The notes: generated by a model not told the origin, from the letters alone. Positions 7,357 through 16,602 are shown, counted from the first letter of the stretch. The stretch: DNA of 64,000 bases from Saccharopolyspora gregorii (GCF_024734405.1 NZ_CP059556.1:62001-126000); one strand, 5' to 3'. Numbers and translations: made by a program.

Positions 7357-10300
7357 ATGGGTGAAGACGGCGACCGGCTGATCGACTGGACCGGGGAGCG
7401 CTGCGTGCCCTGGGCCGACGACGTGCAGGTGATCTACGAGCACTACCACCGGTACGCCCTGGCGGCCCGGTTCGTCCGCGGCAAGCGGGTGCTGGACCTG
7501 GCGTGCGGCGAGGGCTACGGGGCCGCGCTGCTGGCCGCCGAGGGCGCGGAGGTCGTGGGCCTCGACGTCGACCCGGCGACCGTGGAGCACGCCACCCGGA
7601 GCTACGGCTCCCGCGACGTCTCGTTCCGCACCGGCTCGATCACCGACCCGGACGTGCTGGCCGACGAGAAGCCGTTCGACGTGGTGGTGTGCTTCGAGGC
7701 GATCGAGCACGTCGCCGAGCACGACGCGGTGCTCGCCCTCGTCCGGTCCCGCCTCGAACCGGGCGGGTTGTTCCTGGTCAGCACTCCGGACACGGACGTC
7801 TACCAGCACGAGCACGGCAACGACAACCCGTTCCACGTCAAGGAGCTCACCGGCCCCGAGTTCGAGTCGCTGCTGGAGGGCGCGTTCCGGCACGTGGCGG
7901 TGCTGCGGCAGAACGCGGCGGTCGGCTCGGTGCTGACCCCCGCCGACCCGGGCGACCCGGACACCGCGATCGAAGGCGTCCGGTTGCAGACGCTGCACCA
8001 GGACGGGTCGGGCGCGTGGTCGGTGCGCCAGGGCCTGCCGCACACCTACCTGCTGGGGGTGGCCTCGGACCGGCCGCTGCCGAAGCTGCCCGCCGCGGCG
8101 GTGCTGCTGGACGACGAGCTCACCCTGGCCCGCCGGGCCGGGCAGGCCGACGTGCGGCCGATCATCGAGCAGCGCGACGAGGCGGTCGCCGACGTCGCGA
8201 AGCTCAACGAGCACTACCAGCGCAGCCGCGCGGAAGCCGAGGAGCTCAAGGGCGCGGTCGCCCGGCTGGAGGAGCTGCGCCGCGCCGAGGAGTCCCGCGC
8301 CGACGAGCAGGTCCACGAGCAGCAGCGGCTGCGCACCGAGCTCGAAGCGGGCCTGGAGCAGGCCCGGCTCGGTGCCGACCGGGACGCGGCGCGCATCGAG
8401 TGGCTCCGCGACACCGTCACCCGCCTGGAGCTGCGCACCGCGGAGGCCGAGCGCACCGCCGCCGAGCTCGCCGAGCGCAACGCCGAGCTCGTCGCGCAGA
8501 ACTCGGCGCTGGTGCAGCGCGCCGTCCGCAAGTACCGCACCGTCGTCGAGCGCGTCGCGCCCCGCGGCACCGCCCGCCGCGACGTCTACGAGCTCGCCCT
8601 CGGCAGGCAGCCCGGCGCGGTCGCGGCCGAGCAGGCGCCCGAGACGGGCCCGGTCGCGGTGCCGCGCAGCGACGACCCGGTGGTCAGCGTGATCGTCCCG
8701 GTGCACGGCAAGTGGCCCTACACCCGGCAGTGCCTGCGGTTCCTCGGCGGGCACCTGGTGTCGGTGCCGTTCGAGGTGATCGTGGTGGACGACGCCTCCC
8801 CGGACGACAGCGCGGTGCGGCTCGCGGAGTGCGAGGGCGTCCGGCTGGTGCGCGCCGAGCGGAACCTCGGGTTCATCGGCGCCTGCAACCTCGGCGCGCA
8901 GCACGCGCGCGGCAGGCACCTGTTCTTCCTCAACAACGACGCCGAGGTCACCGAGTCCTGGCTGGACCTGCTCGTGTCCACGATGGACTCCGACGAGCGG
9001 GTCGGACTGGTCGGCGCGAAGCTCGTCTACCCGGACGGCCGCCTGCAGGAGTGCGGCGGCATCGTCTGGGCCGACGGCACCGGCTGGAACCTGGGGCGCA
9101 ACGGGGAACCGAACGCCTCCGAGCACAACGTGCTGCGCGACGTGGACTACTGCTCCGGCGCGGCGATCCTGGTGCGCGCCGAGGTGTTCCACCAGGTCGG
9201 CGGCTTCGACACCCGCTTCGCGCCCGCCTACTACGAGGACACCGACCTGGCGTTCGCGGTGCGCGCCGCCGGCTACCGCACCGTGGTGCAGCCGAAGGCC
9301 GTGGTGGTGCACCACGAAGGCGTCTCCAACGGCACCGACCTGTCCACCGGGGTGAAGCGGCACCAGGAGCTGAACCGCCAGGTGTTCGTGGACAAGTGGC
9401 GGGAGGTCCTCGCCGACCACCTGCCGGAGGCCTCGCCGCGGAACCTGTGGCTGGCCCGGCAGCGCGGCGCCCGCGGGCACCACGGGCCGATCGTGCTGGT
9501 GAAGGACCACCAGGTGCCGCGCCCCGACTTCGACTCCGGTTCGGTGCGGATCCGCCGCGTGCTGGAGCAGTTCGTGGAGCTCGGCGCGCGGGTCGTGTTC
9601 TTCCCCGGCAACCACGCGAAGCTGGAGCCCTACACCACCGAGCTGCAGCAGGCGGGGGTGACGGTGCTGCCGGAACCCGAGCTGCAGCAGGCGTTCCTCG
9701 CCGAGGCGGGCTCGGAGATCTCGCTGGCCGTGCTGTCCCGCCCGCAGGTCGCGTGGAGCCTGGTGGAGGAGCTGCGGACCCGCGCGCCGCAGGCCGTGCT
9801 CGCCTACGACACCGTGGACGTGCACTTCCTCCGGTTGCAGCGGCAGGCCGCGCTGGCCGAGGAACAGGGCGAGCCGGACGTGGCGAAGGCGTTGCTGCGC
9901 AAGGCGTTCGCGTCCCGCGAGATGGAGCTCGGCCTGGTCCGCTCCTGCGACGTGACGCTGGTGGTGTCGGAGGCCGAGCAGCAGCTGCTCGGCGAACTGG
10001 TGCCGGACGCCGACGTGCGGGTGCTGTCCAACGTGCACGACGTCCGCGACGGCACCGAGTTCCCGCACGGCCGCCGCGACGTGCTGTTCGTCGGCAGCTT
10101 CGACCACCCGCCGAACCGGGACGCCGCGGAGTGGGCCGCCGCGGAGGTGCTGCCGCTGGTGCGCGAGCGGTGCCCGGAGGCGGTGCTGCACGTCGTCGGC
10201 TCCAACCCGACCGAGGAGGTGCTGGCGCTCGCCGGGGACGGCGTCGAGGTGCACGGCTGGGTGCCGGACCTCGCCGCGCTGTACGAGCGCAGCCGGGTCG

Positions 10301-10596
10301 TGCTGGCGCCGCTGCGCTTCGGCGCGGGCGTGAAGGGCAAGGTGGGGGAGGCCCTCGGGCTGGGTGTGCCGGTGGTGGGCACCACGCTGGCGATGGAGGG
10401 CATGCACCTGGAGCCGGAGCAGGACGTGCTCGTCTCGGACGACGCTGCGGGGCTGGCGGCGGCCGTGGTCCGGCTGCTCACCGAGGACGCCACCTGGTCG
10501 CGGCTGTCCGCGGCGGGCAAGGCGGGCATCGCCGCCCAGTTCGGCCCGGACGTATCCCGAGCAGCGATCGCGAAACTCCTCGAGACGGAACTGTGA
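7357..10596 (+). CDS. Three-domain methyltransferase / GT2 / GT4-like glycosyltransferase
   Basis: A 1079-residue cytoplasmic protein joining three catalytic folds. Residues about 15-250 are a class I SAM methyltransferase (VLDLACGEGYGAALL, then FDVVVCFEAIEHV). Residues about 270-400 are an Arg/Glu-rich coiled coil. A GT2 family glycosyltransferase starts near 441 (VVSVIVPVHGKW) with the nucleotide-sugar motif VIVVDDASPDDS and FFLNNDAEV. A GT-B (GT4-like) domain fills the C-terminus, with VLFVGSFDHPPN at about 909 and RFGAGVKGKVGEAL. Such fusions assemble or cap surface polysaccharides, using the coiled coil as a spacer. Start ATG 7357 precedes the first conserved motif. The stop overlaps the first bases of palindromic element copy 2. 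Sugar and acceptor specificity are unknown. Confidence 0.85.
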   Translation: MGEDGDRLIDWTGERCVPWADDVQVIYEHYHRYALAARFVRGKRVLDLACGEGYGAALLAAEGAEVVGLDVDPATVEHATRSYGSRDVSFRTGSITDPDVLADEKPFDVVVCFEAIEHVAEHDAVLALVRSRLEPGGLFLVSTPDTDVYQHEHGNDNPFHVKELTGPEFESLLEGAFRHVAVLRQNAAVGSVLTPADPGDPDTAIEGVRLQTLHQDGSGAWSVRQGLPHTYLLGVASDRPLPKLPAAAVLLDDELTLARRAGQADVRPIIEQRDEAVADVAKLNEHYQRSRAEAEELKGAVARLEELRRAEESRADEQVHEQQRLRTELEAGLEQARLGADRDAARIEWLRDTVTRLELRTAEAERTAAELAERNAELVAQNSALVQRAVRKYRTVVERVAPRGTARRDVYELALGRQPGAVAAEQAPETGPVAVPRSDDPVVSVIVPVHGKWPYTRQCLRFLGGHLVSVPFEVIVVDDASPDDSAVRLAECEGVRLVRAERNLGFIGACNLGAQHARGRHLFFLNNDAEVTESWLDLLVSTMDSDERVGLVGAKLVYPDGRLQECGGIVWADGTGWNLGRNGEPNASEHNVLRDVDYCSGAAILVRAEVFHQVGGFDTRFAPAYYEDTDLAFAVRAAGYRTVVQPKAVVVHHEGVSNGTDLSTGVKRHQELNRQVFVDKWREVLADHLPEASPRNLWLARQRGARGHHGPIVLVKDHQVPRPDFDSGSVRIRRVLEQFVELGARVVFFPGNHAKLEPYTTELQQAGVTVLPEPELQQAFLAEAGSEISLAVLSRPQVAWSLVEELRTRAPQAVLAYDTVDVHFLRLQRQAALAEEQGEPDVAKALLRKAFASREMELGLVRSCDVTLVVSEAEQQLLGELVPDADVRVLSNVHDVRDGTEFPHGRRDVLFVGSFDHPPNRDAAEWAAAEVLPLVRERCPEAVLHVVGSNPTEEVLALAGDGVEVHGWVPDLAALYERSRVVLAPLRFGAGVKGKVGEALGLGVPVVGTTLAMEGMHLEPEQDVLVSDDAAGLAAAVVRLLTEDATWSRLSAAGKAGIAAQFGPDVSRAAIAKLLETEL

Positions 10597-10766
10597 ACTC
10601 GGTCCGCGTCGTGGTGGGGTGGCGGAACCTCAGCGTCCTCCTCGCTGCGGGATCGTTTCTCCGCCACAGGAGAAAACGCTGTCCTCGCGAGGAGGGCGCT
10701 GAGAACCCGCGGGTGGTCCCGTTGATCAGGTGGTCGGCGGCTCAGCGGCTTCGCCGCTGACGGGAC
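10595..10766 (+). repeat. Palindromic intergenic element, copy 2
   Basis: Full copy in the same orientation as copy 1. It starts at GAACTCGG inside the glycosyltransferase stop codon. Outer arms are at 10629-10645 and 10687-10703, 17 positions with one T-G wobble. The inner hairpin is shortened (TTTCTCC/GGAGAAA around GCCACA). The distal hairpin TCAGCGGC-TTC-GCCGCTGA is at 10742-10760. A fragment resembling the other outer end in inverted orientation follows at about 10787-10823 (GTGAGGTTCCGCC). It lies between convergent genes. Confidence 0.85.
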
Positions 10767-10853
10767 ACGGCCGGACTCGCCGGGCCGTGAGGTTCCGCCA
10801 TCTCGGTGTTGCGCGGGGCGAGTCGGCGGACGGGGCAGGGGCATCGACGTGGA

Positions 10854-10884
10854 ACGGCCCGCCATCCCGGGGATGGCGGGCCGT
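10854..10884 (-). terminator. Intrinsic terminator-type hairpin
   Basis: A perfect 14-bp stem (10854-10867 with 10871-10884) closes a 3-base loop, with no clear U-tract. It lies 17 bases past the stop of the minus-strand gene ending at 10901. Together with repeat copy 2 it fills the 304-base convergent gap. Confidence 0.75.
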
Positions 10885-10900
10885 CGGTGTCCGGGAGCCG

Positions 10901-12100
10901 TCAGTCGCGGACGGTCGGCGGCGTCTGCGCGAGCTGCTGGTCCAGCAGCGCCTTGAACGCGGTCTGCGCGGCCGCCTTGTCCGGCGCGTTCACGTCCACG
11001 ATGACCGCCCAGCCGTGCGCCACGTAGGCGGTGCGGTACACGCCGCCGCCGGTCGTCATGACCTCCACGCCCCGGTACGACAGGTCCTCGTCCGCGGCGA
11101 GGCCCTGCTGGTCGTCCAGGTAGGCCTCCGCGACCGACTGCGCCGCGGTCTGGTCCGGCATCCGCACCGCGATCAGCACCGAGGTGGCGGCCCCGTCGCT
11201 GCGGCTGAAGAACGCGTCGATCAGCCCGCCCTGCAGCGCGGCGGCGCGCACCGGGTCCCGCAGCACTCCGGACTTGGGGCTGTTCTCCAGCGCCGCGCGG
11301 TCCAGCGGACCGTTGTACGGGTGCGGCTGGCCCGGCGGCACGGCCACCAGGACCTCGGGGGTGGCGGCCGGCGCGGGCTTCGGCGCGGGCGGTTCCGGCA
11401 GCGGCTCGCTGGTGGGCACCGGCGGTGCCTGCTGCTCGGTGGGGCGCTGCGGTTCCGCCTGGTCGTCACCGGAGGTGAAGTAGAAGACCCCGGCGACGAT
11501 GACGCCCACGAGCAGCACCGCGCCGAGCGCGATGCCCGCGATGGTCTTGCCCTTCGAACCGCCGTCGCCGACCTCGAAGACCTCCGGGCCCTGCCGCATC
11601 CAGCTGGTGTCGCCGTGCTCGGGGGCCGACGGCTGCTCCGGTTCGCCCCACGGGGAGGCCTTCTCACCGGTGTTCCACCCGGGCTGCTGGTTCCAGCCGG
11701 GCTGCTGCTGGGCCCACGGCTGCTGCTGGCCGACGTTGACGACCTGGGTGCTCTCCGACTGCTGCGCCATCGGGTTCGGCACGACCTGCGTGGACTCGTT
11801 CGACGGCTGCGGTTGCTGCGGCTGCTGCTGGGCGGCCTGCGCGCCCTGCGCCGCGGCGGCGCCCCAGTTGAACGCGGGCGGGAACGGGCTCTGCTGACCA
11901 CTTTGCGGGGTCCCCTGTTGGGGGAAGCCACCGGAGGGCGTGCCGGGCTGCTGCTGCGGGAGGTCGCCGGATGCGGGTCCGGATTGCCCGCCCTGCGACC
12001 TACCGATCAGCGCGTCCCGCCGGGAGCGGTACTCCTCGGCGGAGATCCTGCCTGCCGCGAGTTCGGCGTCGAGGTTGTGCAGCTCGTCTTGCCAGGTCAC
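10901..12100 (-). CDS. Membrane-anchored protein with short N-terminal coiled segment and extracytoplasmic domain
   Basis: A 399-residue protein. Residues 1-33 (TWQDELHNLDAELAAGRISA onward to the RRDALIG segment) resemble SHOCT/DUF1707-like helical motifs common at the ends of actinobacterial membrane proteins. A Gln/Pro/Gly-rich low-complexity cytoplasmic region of about 150 residues follows, then one transmembrane segment (IAGIALGAVLLVGVIVAGVF). After a Pro/Glu linker, the extracytoplasmic domain of about 170 residues carries the sequence VLIAVRMPDQTAAQSVAEAY. GTG 12100 is preferred because GGAAAGGG lies 7 bases upstream; ATG 12124 is the alternative. I cannot assign a function; the layout suggests an envelope protein. 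It is divergent from the acyltransferase gene. Confidence 0.75.
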   Translation of the reverse strand: MTWQDELHNLDAELAAGRISAEEYRSRRDALIGRSQGGQSGPASGDLPQQQPGTPSGGFPQQGTPQSGQQSPFPPAFNWGAAAAQGAQAAQQQPQQPQPSNESTQVVPNPMAQQSESTQVVNVGQQQPWAQQQPGWNQQPGWNTGEKASPWGEPEQPSAPEHGDTSWMRQGPEVFEVGDGGSKGKTIAGIALGAVLLVGVIVAGVFYFTSGDDQAEPQRPTEQQAPPVPTSEPLPEPPAPKPAPAATPEVLVAVPPGQPHPYNGPLDRAALENSPKSGVLRDPVRAAALQGGLIDAFFSRSDGAATSVLIAVRMPDQTAAQSVAEAYLDDQQGLAADEDLSYRGVEVMTTGGGVYRTAYVAHGWAVIVDVNAPDKAAAQTAFKALLDQQLAQTPPTVRD

Positions 12101-12325
12101 CGATGCGCCCTTTCCGGTTTTCACGAGTCGCTGCCGATGTGCGATCGATCGTCATTTTGCACCCCCAGGAGTGCGCGCGATGCACCGGCCGGATAACGAT
12201 CCGCCCGGTGTGAGCAACCGCGCGCGGTCGCGCTCGTCGAAACGCGCGTCGAGATCGCGGTGCCACCGGATACGCTACTCGGCGTCGAGGCTGGGATCGA
12301 CGGTGACATCGCGGGGGTGAAACGG

Positions 12326-14398
12326 ATGGGCACGCAGCGTGTCGACCACGCCCATCCGGAGCGGTTCGCCGAGCCCTCGCACGGTTTCGCCTGGATCCGC
12401 ATGATCGGTGCGCTGGTCGTGATCTACGGGCACAGCTCGCCGCTGGTCGGAACGGGAGAACTGTTCCCGCCGGAATGGCCGGTGCAGCCCGACGAGGGCG
12501 TGCTCATGGGCTTCTTCGCGATGAGCGGATTCCAGATCACCGAGAGCTGGGTGCGCGATCCGCACCCGCTCCGGTTCGCCGCGAAGCGGGTGCTGCGGCT
12601 GTGGCCGCCGATGCTGACGGTGACCCTCGGGATGGCGCTGATCGTCGGCCCGCTGGTGACGACGCTGCCGGTGCGCGAGTACTTCGCCGCGCACGACACC
12701 TGGGGCTACGTCGTCAACAACGCCGGGATGCTGACGCTGCAGCACACCCTCCCCGGCGTGTTCACCGCGAACCCGTGGCCGGACGCGGTGAACGGTTCGC
12801 TGTGGACGCTGCCGATGGAGCTGCTCGCCTACGGCGGGTTGTACGCGCTGCTGCTCCTGGGCGCGGCGAAGCAGCGGTGGCGCTGGCTGGCGGTCGCGGC
12901 GCTGGTCGCGCTGGTGGTGTGGGACCGGCACCTGGAGCAGATCCCGGGCGCGGAGTCGGGCGGTGCGCTGCTGAGCGTCCCGGTCGAGTCGCTGGTGGCG
13001 TTCCTGGTGGCGTTCGCGCTGGGCGTGGTGCTGAACCTGTACCGCGTCCCGTTGTCGCCGACGGCCGCGCTCGCGGGGCTGGTGGTGCTGGCGGCGATGC
13101 CGAACAGCATCGCGGCGTCGTTCCTGATGACCTTCGTGGCGAGCTACGCGGTGGTGGTGGCGGGGCACTTCTGGCCGTCGCGGCTGACGGTGCCCGGCTG
13201 GTTCGTCAACGGCAGCTACGGCGTGTACGTGTGGGGCTTCCCGGTGCAGCAGCTGCTGGCGATGGCGGGGATCGCGAACCAGTACGTGATGCTGCTGTGC
13301 GCGGCGCCGATCGCGTACGTGCTGGGCACGGCGTCCTGGGTGTTCGTCGAGGACCCGACGATGAAGCTGCGCCGCTACGTGGCGCCGGACCGGCCCGCCC
13401 GCGCCGCCGAGCAGCGCCCGCGGGACGGCCGGGAGGACGGCGACCGCTGGGCGGACGAGGACGGCTGGGCGGACGAGGACGACCGGGACGGCTGGGACGA
13501 CGAGGACGGCTGGGACGACCGGGAGGACTGGTCGGACGAGGACCGCGACGATCGCGAACGCTGCGACGATCGCGAACGCTGGGACAGCCGGAACGACCGC
13601 GAACGCTGGGACGACCGCGACGACCGCGAACGCTGGGACGACCGCGACGACCGGTACGACCACCGGGAGAGCGGGCACCGGGCGCGTGGTGACGACCTGG
13701 GCCGCGCGGCTCGGGACGGCCGCGCCGTGCTCGCCGCCCACCCGGCCCACGCCGAGCGCGACGACCTCGACCCCCGGTTCGAGCGGGCCGCCGCGCCCGC
13801 CGGCCCGCCGGAGCAGACCCGACACCGGGCCGACCCGCCGACCCACCGCGCCGAACCCGTCCGGCCCGAACCGGCCAGGCTCGAACCCGGCAGGCCTGAA
13901 CCGGCCAGGCCCGACCCGGCCGCGCGCGCCGATCCGCTCTCCCCCGCCGAGCCGACCCAGCGCGCCGAGGCGATCCGGAGCCCGGAACCGGCCCGGCCCG
14001 CCGCGCAGCCCCGGCGCTCCGAGCCCACCCAGCGGGTCGAACCGGCCCAGCACGCCGGCTCGACCCGGCGGGTGGATCCGACCCGGCGCCCCGAACCGAC
14101 CCCGCGCCCCGAACCGGCCCGGCGCCCCGACTCGTCCCGGCGACCCGACGCCGACCACCACCCCGAACGCCCCGCCGAGCCCCACCCCGCCGAGGACGTG
14201 GAGACCGCCCGCGACTTCCCGCCGGTCTCCTGGCCGAGCGCCGAGCAGGACGCCGAGCCCGCCGCCGCGCGCAGCTTCACCGGCGACCTGGCCGACCCGT
14301 CCGCCACCCCGCCGCGCCGCCGCGGCAGGCACGCCGCCCCGCCGCCGGAGGCGGAGGAGACCCGCCCGTTGGACCGGTTCCCGCCGCACCGGTCCTGA
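12326..14398 (+). CDS. Acyltransferase-3 family membrane protein with long charged tail
   Basis: A 690-residue protein. Residues about 12-350 are an acyltransferase-3 (OafA-type) membrane domain with some ten hydrophobic segments. It starts with [20 protein letters not shown], including the conserved Arg and His, and contains [16 protein letters not shown]. The family transfers acyl groups to surface sugars or lipids. Residues about 351-690 form an unusual hydrophilic tail: first Asp/Arg/Trp repeats around the unit DDRERWDDR, then Arg/Pro/Glu repeats (EPARPEP-like), with no recognisable domain. The tail is nearly as long as the enzyme and is probably cytoplasmic. ATG 12326 is chosen as the nearest start before the first helix. 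Confidence 0.85.
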   Translation: MGTQRVDHAHPERFAEPSHGFAWIRMIGALVVIYGHSSPLVGTGELFPPEWPVQPDEGVLMGFFAMSGFQITESWVRDPHPLRFAAKRVLRLWPPMLTVTLGMALIVGPLVTTLPVREYFAAHDTWGYVVNNAGMLTLQHTLPGVFTANPWPDAVNGSLWTLPMELLAYGGLYALLLLGAAKQRWRWLAVAALVALVVWDRHLEQIPGAESGGALLSVPVESLVAFLVAFALGVVLNLYRVPLSPTAALAGLVVLAAMPNSIAASFLMTFVASYAVVVAGHFWPSRLTVPGWFVNGSYGVYVWGFPVQQLLAMAGIANQYVMLLCAAPIAYVLGTASWVFVEDPTMKLRRYVAPDRPARAAEQRPRDGREDGDRWADEDGWADEDDRDGWDDEDGWDDREDWSDEDRDDRERCDDRERWDSRNDRERWDDRDDRERWDDRDDRYDHRESGHRARGDDLGRAARDGRAVLAAHPAHAERDDLDPRFERAAAPAGPPEQTRHRADPPTHRAEPVRPEPARLEPGRPEPARPDPAARADPLSPAEPTQRAEAIRSPEPARPAAQPRRSEPTQRVEPAQHAGSTRRVDPTRRPEPTPRPEPARRPDSSRRPDADHHPERPAEPHPAEDVETARDFPPVSWPSAEQDAEPAAARSFTGDLADPSATPPRRRGRHAAPPPEAEETRPLDRFPPHRS

Positions 14399-14564
14399 CC
14401 GGCGGTGTGACCTGCGCCGACCGGACTGGCGATCACTCGAACGCGCGTTCTACGGTGTTGCTGCGTTCGGGGGAGGGGAGTCCCCACGACGCATCCGCGC
14501 CCCGCGCCCGTCACCCCGGGCGCGGGGCGCTCCACACGGCCCGGACCACCGCTGATCCCGCGCG

Positions 14565-14570
14565 TAGCAT
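14565..14570 (+). promoter_or_regulatory. Leaderless-type -10 (TAGCAT) of msrA
   Basis: TAGCAT ends 7 bases before ATG 14578 and there is no purine-rich ribosome site, so the mRNA probably starts at the start codon. Confidence 0.55.
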
Positions 14571-14577
14571 CGGTGGC

Positions 14578-15240
14578 ATGGCGCTGTTCTTCGGTGACAG
14601 GACCCGCATGATCGGCCCGGACGAGGCGTTGCCCGGGCGCTCCACCCCGCTGCCGGTGCCGGAGCGGCACGCGGTCTTCGGCGACCGCACCATCGTGCCG
14701 CCGTTCCCGCAGGGCACCGAGTCGCTGGTCGTCGGCATGGGCTGCTTTTGGGGCGCGGAACGGATCTTCTGGCGCACGGACGGGGTGTGGACGACGGCGG
14801 TCGGCTACGCGGGCGGCTACACGCCGAACCCGACCTACGAGGAGGTGTGCAGCGGTCTGACCGGGCACACCGAGGCCGTGCTGGTCGTGTTCGACCCGGC
14901 GGTGATCGACCTGGCCGGGGTGCTGAAGGTCTTCTGGGAGGGCCACGACCCGACGCAGGGCCTGCGGCAGGGCAACGACCGCGGCAGCCAGTACCGCTCG
15001 GCGGTCTACTTCGCCGACGACGAGCAGCGCGCCGTCGTCGAGCGGACCCGCGACGGCTACCAGGCGGCGTTGACCGCGGCGGGCCGCGGCACGATCACCA
15101 CCGAGGTGGCGCCGCTGCGCGAGTTCTACTACGCCGAGGGCTACCACCAGCAGTACCTGTCCGAGGCGAAGAACCCGAACGGCTACTGCGGCATCGGCGG
15201 CACCGGGGTGTCCTGCCCTGTCGGGCTCGTCACGGAGTGA
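14578..15240 (+). CDS. msrA: Peptide-methionine (S)-S-oxide reductase
   Basis: A 220-residue MsrA. It reduces methionine-S-sulfoxide in proteins and free methionine, using thioredoxin as donor. The catalytic Cys56 is in the GCFWG motif (residues 55-59). Further family motifs are [36 protein letters not shown] and SQYRSAVY. The end, [14 protein letters not shown], carries recycling cysteines. An N-terminal extension of about 50 residues before the fold is usual for actinobacterial and plastid-type MsrA. The start is supported by a leaderless -10. The product protects cytoplasmic proteins from oxidative damage. It is convergent with the LPMO gene and separated from it by a strong hairpin. Confidence 0.95.
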   Translation: MALFFGDRTRMIGPDEALPGRSTPLPVPERHAVFGDRTIVPPFPQGTESLVVGMGCFWGAERIFWRTDGVWTTAVGYAGGYTPNPTYEEVCSGLTGHTEAVLVVFDPAVIDLAGVLKVFWEGHDPTQGLRQGNDRGSQYRSAVYFADDEQRAVVERTRDGYQAALTAAGRGTITTEVAPLREFYYAEGYHQQYLSEAKNPNGYCGIGGTGVSCPVGLVTE

Positions 15241-15406
15241 TCGCGGCCGGTCGCCCGGCGTGGCAAGATCCACTCGGTTCGGCCGGGGCGATCCGGGTGA
15301 ACCGCGAGCGGAATTTACCGCGATTCCGTTCAATAAACAGAATTCCCGGACGGCCGCCGAGCGCGCCGCCGGGAGCGTCGAATTCCGTTCCGCGGAATGC
15401 GATGCA

Positions 15407-15443
15407 CCGCGGCCCGGCGTGTTAGTGGCACGCCGGGCCGCGG
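15407..15443. terminator. Bidirectional terminator hairpin between msrA and LPMO
   Basis: A 15-bp perfect stem, arms 15407-15421 and 15429-15443, with loop TTAGTGG. It lies in the convergent gap, nearer to the LPMO stop, and could serve both genes. The rest of 15241-15469 is less GC-rich than the coding regions and shows no gene. Confidence 0.75.
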
Positions 15444-15469
15444 CACCGGGGACATTCTAGATCATCGAA

Positions 15470-16078
15470 TCAGCCGAAGTTCACGTCCGCGCAGGAGTAG
15501 AACGCGTTCGCGGTGTCCGCGACGTCCCACACGCCGACGATGGCGTGCCTGCCGGACTTGCCTTCCGGCATCTTCCCGTCGTGGGTGTAGGTGTTCGGCG
15601 GCTGGGCGCCGCCGTAGTCCACGTCGACGAACGGGGTGGGTTCGAGCTGGTCGCGGCTGATCGGCTGGGTGGGGTCCCAACCGTCCTTCGTGACGTAGTA
15701 GCGGAACGAGCTGGTGGAGTGCGCCGCCGTGATCTTCCACTGGAACTGGAAGTCCTGACCAGCGGCGACGTCCGTGGTGGGCCACTGACCGCCGCGCGGG
15801 TCGTCCAGCTCGGAGAACTGCTCCAGGCCCGCGGAGCAGATGCTGCCGTCCTCGGGGCCGGCTTCGGGGAAGCCCTTCGGGCCTTCGACGCTCTGCGGTT
15901 CCCACTGGATCGCGCCGCAGTCGTTCAGCGTCCCGTTCGAGCAGGCCTCCTGGCGGCTCGCGGGGCTCTGGACGAATCCGTGGCCGGTCGCGACTCCGGA
16001 CGTGAAAACCGGCAACGCCAATCCGGCGATGCTGACGGCGGCGATACCGATCGTGCTTTTCACACTTTTCTTGAGCAT
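15470..16078 (-). CDS. AA10 lytic polysaccharide monooxygenase (chitin/cellulose-active), secreted
   Basis: A 202-residue secreted copper enzyme. Residues 1-32 are a Sec signal peptide (MLKKSVKST, hydrophobic core, VATG). Cleavage leaves His33 as the mature N-terminus, and the copper histidine brace is His33 with His120 (in ITAAHSTSSF). Motifs GHGFVQSPASRQ, WPTTDVAAGQDFQFQWK and the final FYSCADVNFG, with the axial Phe, are typical of chitin-binding-type AA10 proteins. It cleaves crystalline chitin or cellulose oxidatively; no extra carbohydrate-binding module is present. ATG 16078 has AAAGGAG 8 bases upstream. Two DasR-like sites upstream suggest control by N-acetylglucosamine metabolism, which favours chitin as substrate. 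Confidence 0.93.
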   Translation of the reverse strand: MLKKSVKSTIGIAAVSIAGLALPVFTSGVATGHGFVQSPASRQEACSNGTLNDCGAIQWEPQSVEGPKGFPEAGPEDGSICSAGLEQFSELDDPRGGQWPTTDVAAGQDFQFQWKITAAHSTSSFRYYVTKDGWDPTQPISRDQLEPTPFVDVDYGGAQPPNTYTHDGKMPEGKSGRHAIVGVWDVADTANAFYSCADVNFG

Positions 16079-16180
16079 GGGGGAGTGCTCCTTTCTGAAT
16101 CGGTGTCGCAAAAAGTACGTCTCACTCTTCTGGCTTAATAGCTCCGTTCCGGGCAACATGAGGTTGGCAGACACACCGCT

Positions 16181-16218
16181 ATTGGTCCAGACCTTGAGCC
16201 CGATTGGTCTAGCCCATG
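16181..16218 (-). promoter_or_regulatory. Two DasR-responsive (dre)-like sites before the LPMO gene
   Basis: ATTGGTCCAGACCTTG (16181-16196) and ATTGGTCTAGCCCATG (16203-16218) both resemble the 16-bp dre consensus ACTGGTCTAGACCACT. They are 22 bases apart, start to start. They lie 103-140 bases upstream of the LPMO start and 48-85 bases upstream of the divergent dodecin start. In Streptomyces, DasR represses chitinolytic genes through such sites until glucosamine-6-phosphate accumulates. Confidence 0.7.
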
Positions 16219-16265
16219 ATCGCCGTCGGCTTGCGGGGTGCTGCGGCCGTGCGGACCATCCCGGC

Positions 16266-16475
16266 ATGGCAGACAACGTCTATCGGGTCACCGAGATCGT
16301 CGGAACGTCCGAGCAGGGCGTCGATGACGCCGTGCGCAACGGGGTGCGCCGCGCCGCGCGAACGCTGCGGGAGGTGGACTGGTTCGAAGTCACCGAGGTG
16401 CGCGGCCACGTCGAGAACGGCGAGGTCGCGCACTTCCAGGTCGGGCTCAAGATCGGGTTCAAGCTGGAGGACTGA
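16266..16475 (+). CDS. Dodecin
   Basis: A 69-residue dodecin, a small flavin-binding protein that forms dodecamers and stores or buffers flavins. It starts MADNVYRVTEIVGTSEQGV and contains the flavin-stacking Trp in LREVDWFEVTEVRG and the terminal strand VAHFQVGLKIGFKLE. Length is typical (65-75 residues). ATG 16266 fits the family start. It is divergent from the LPMO gene and is followed by a strong terminator shared with the convergent tRNA. Confidence 0.95.
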   Translation: MADNVYRVTEIVGTSEQGVDDAVRNGVRRAARTLREVDWFEVTEVRGHVENGEVAHFQVGLKIGFKLED

Positions 16476-16496
16476 CCGGACCGAGCACGCACGAAA

Positions 16497-16524
16497 AAGG
16501 CCCCGCCGTCACCGGCGGGGCCTT
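16497..16524. terminator. Bidirectional intrinsic terminator
   Basis: A 12-bp perfect stem AAGGCCCCGCCG/CGGCGGGGCCTT (16497-16508, 16513-16524) with loop TCAC. A-tract on the left and T residues on the right. It ends dodecin on the plus strand and tRNA-Gly on the minus strand. Confidence 0.9.
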
Positions 16525-16529
16525 CTGCG

Positions 16530-16602
16530 AGCGGATGACGGGACTCGAACCCGCGACCCTCACCTTGGCAAGGTGATGCGCTACCAGCTGCGCTACATCC
16601 GC
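16530..16602 (-). tRNA. tRNA-Gly (anticodon GCC)
   Basis: A 73-nt cloverleaf on the minus strand. The acceptor stem GCGGATG pairs with CATCCGC, with discriminator T and no encoded CCA. The D arm includes AGCGCAGCTGGTAGCGC. The anticodon arm TCACC-TTGCCAA-GGTGA gives anticodon GCC. The T arm is GCGGG-TTCGAGT-CCCGT. It decodes GGC/GGT, the dominant glycine codons in this GC-rich genome. Confidence 0.97.

Noticed and set aside
7285-10407. 1040-residue open frame on the minus strand
   Set aside because: It is the antisense shadow of the glycosyltransferase gene; the protein is His/Arg/Gln-rich with no domains. The same applies to long antisense frames at 22278-24542, 25295-27238, 43200-45566 and 209-1399.
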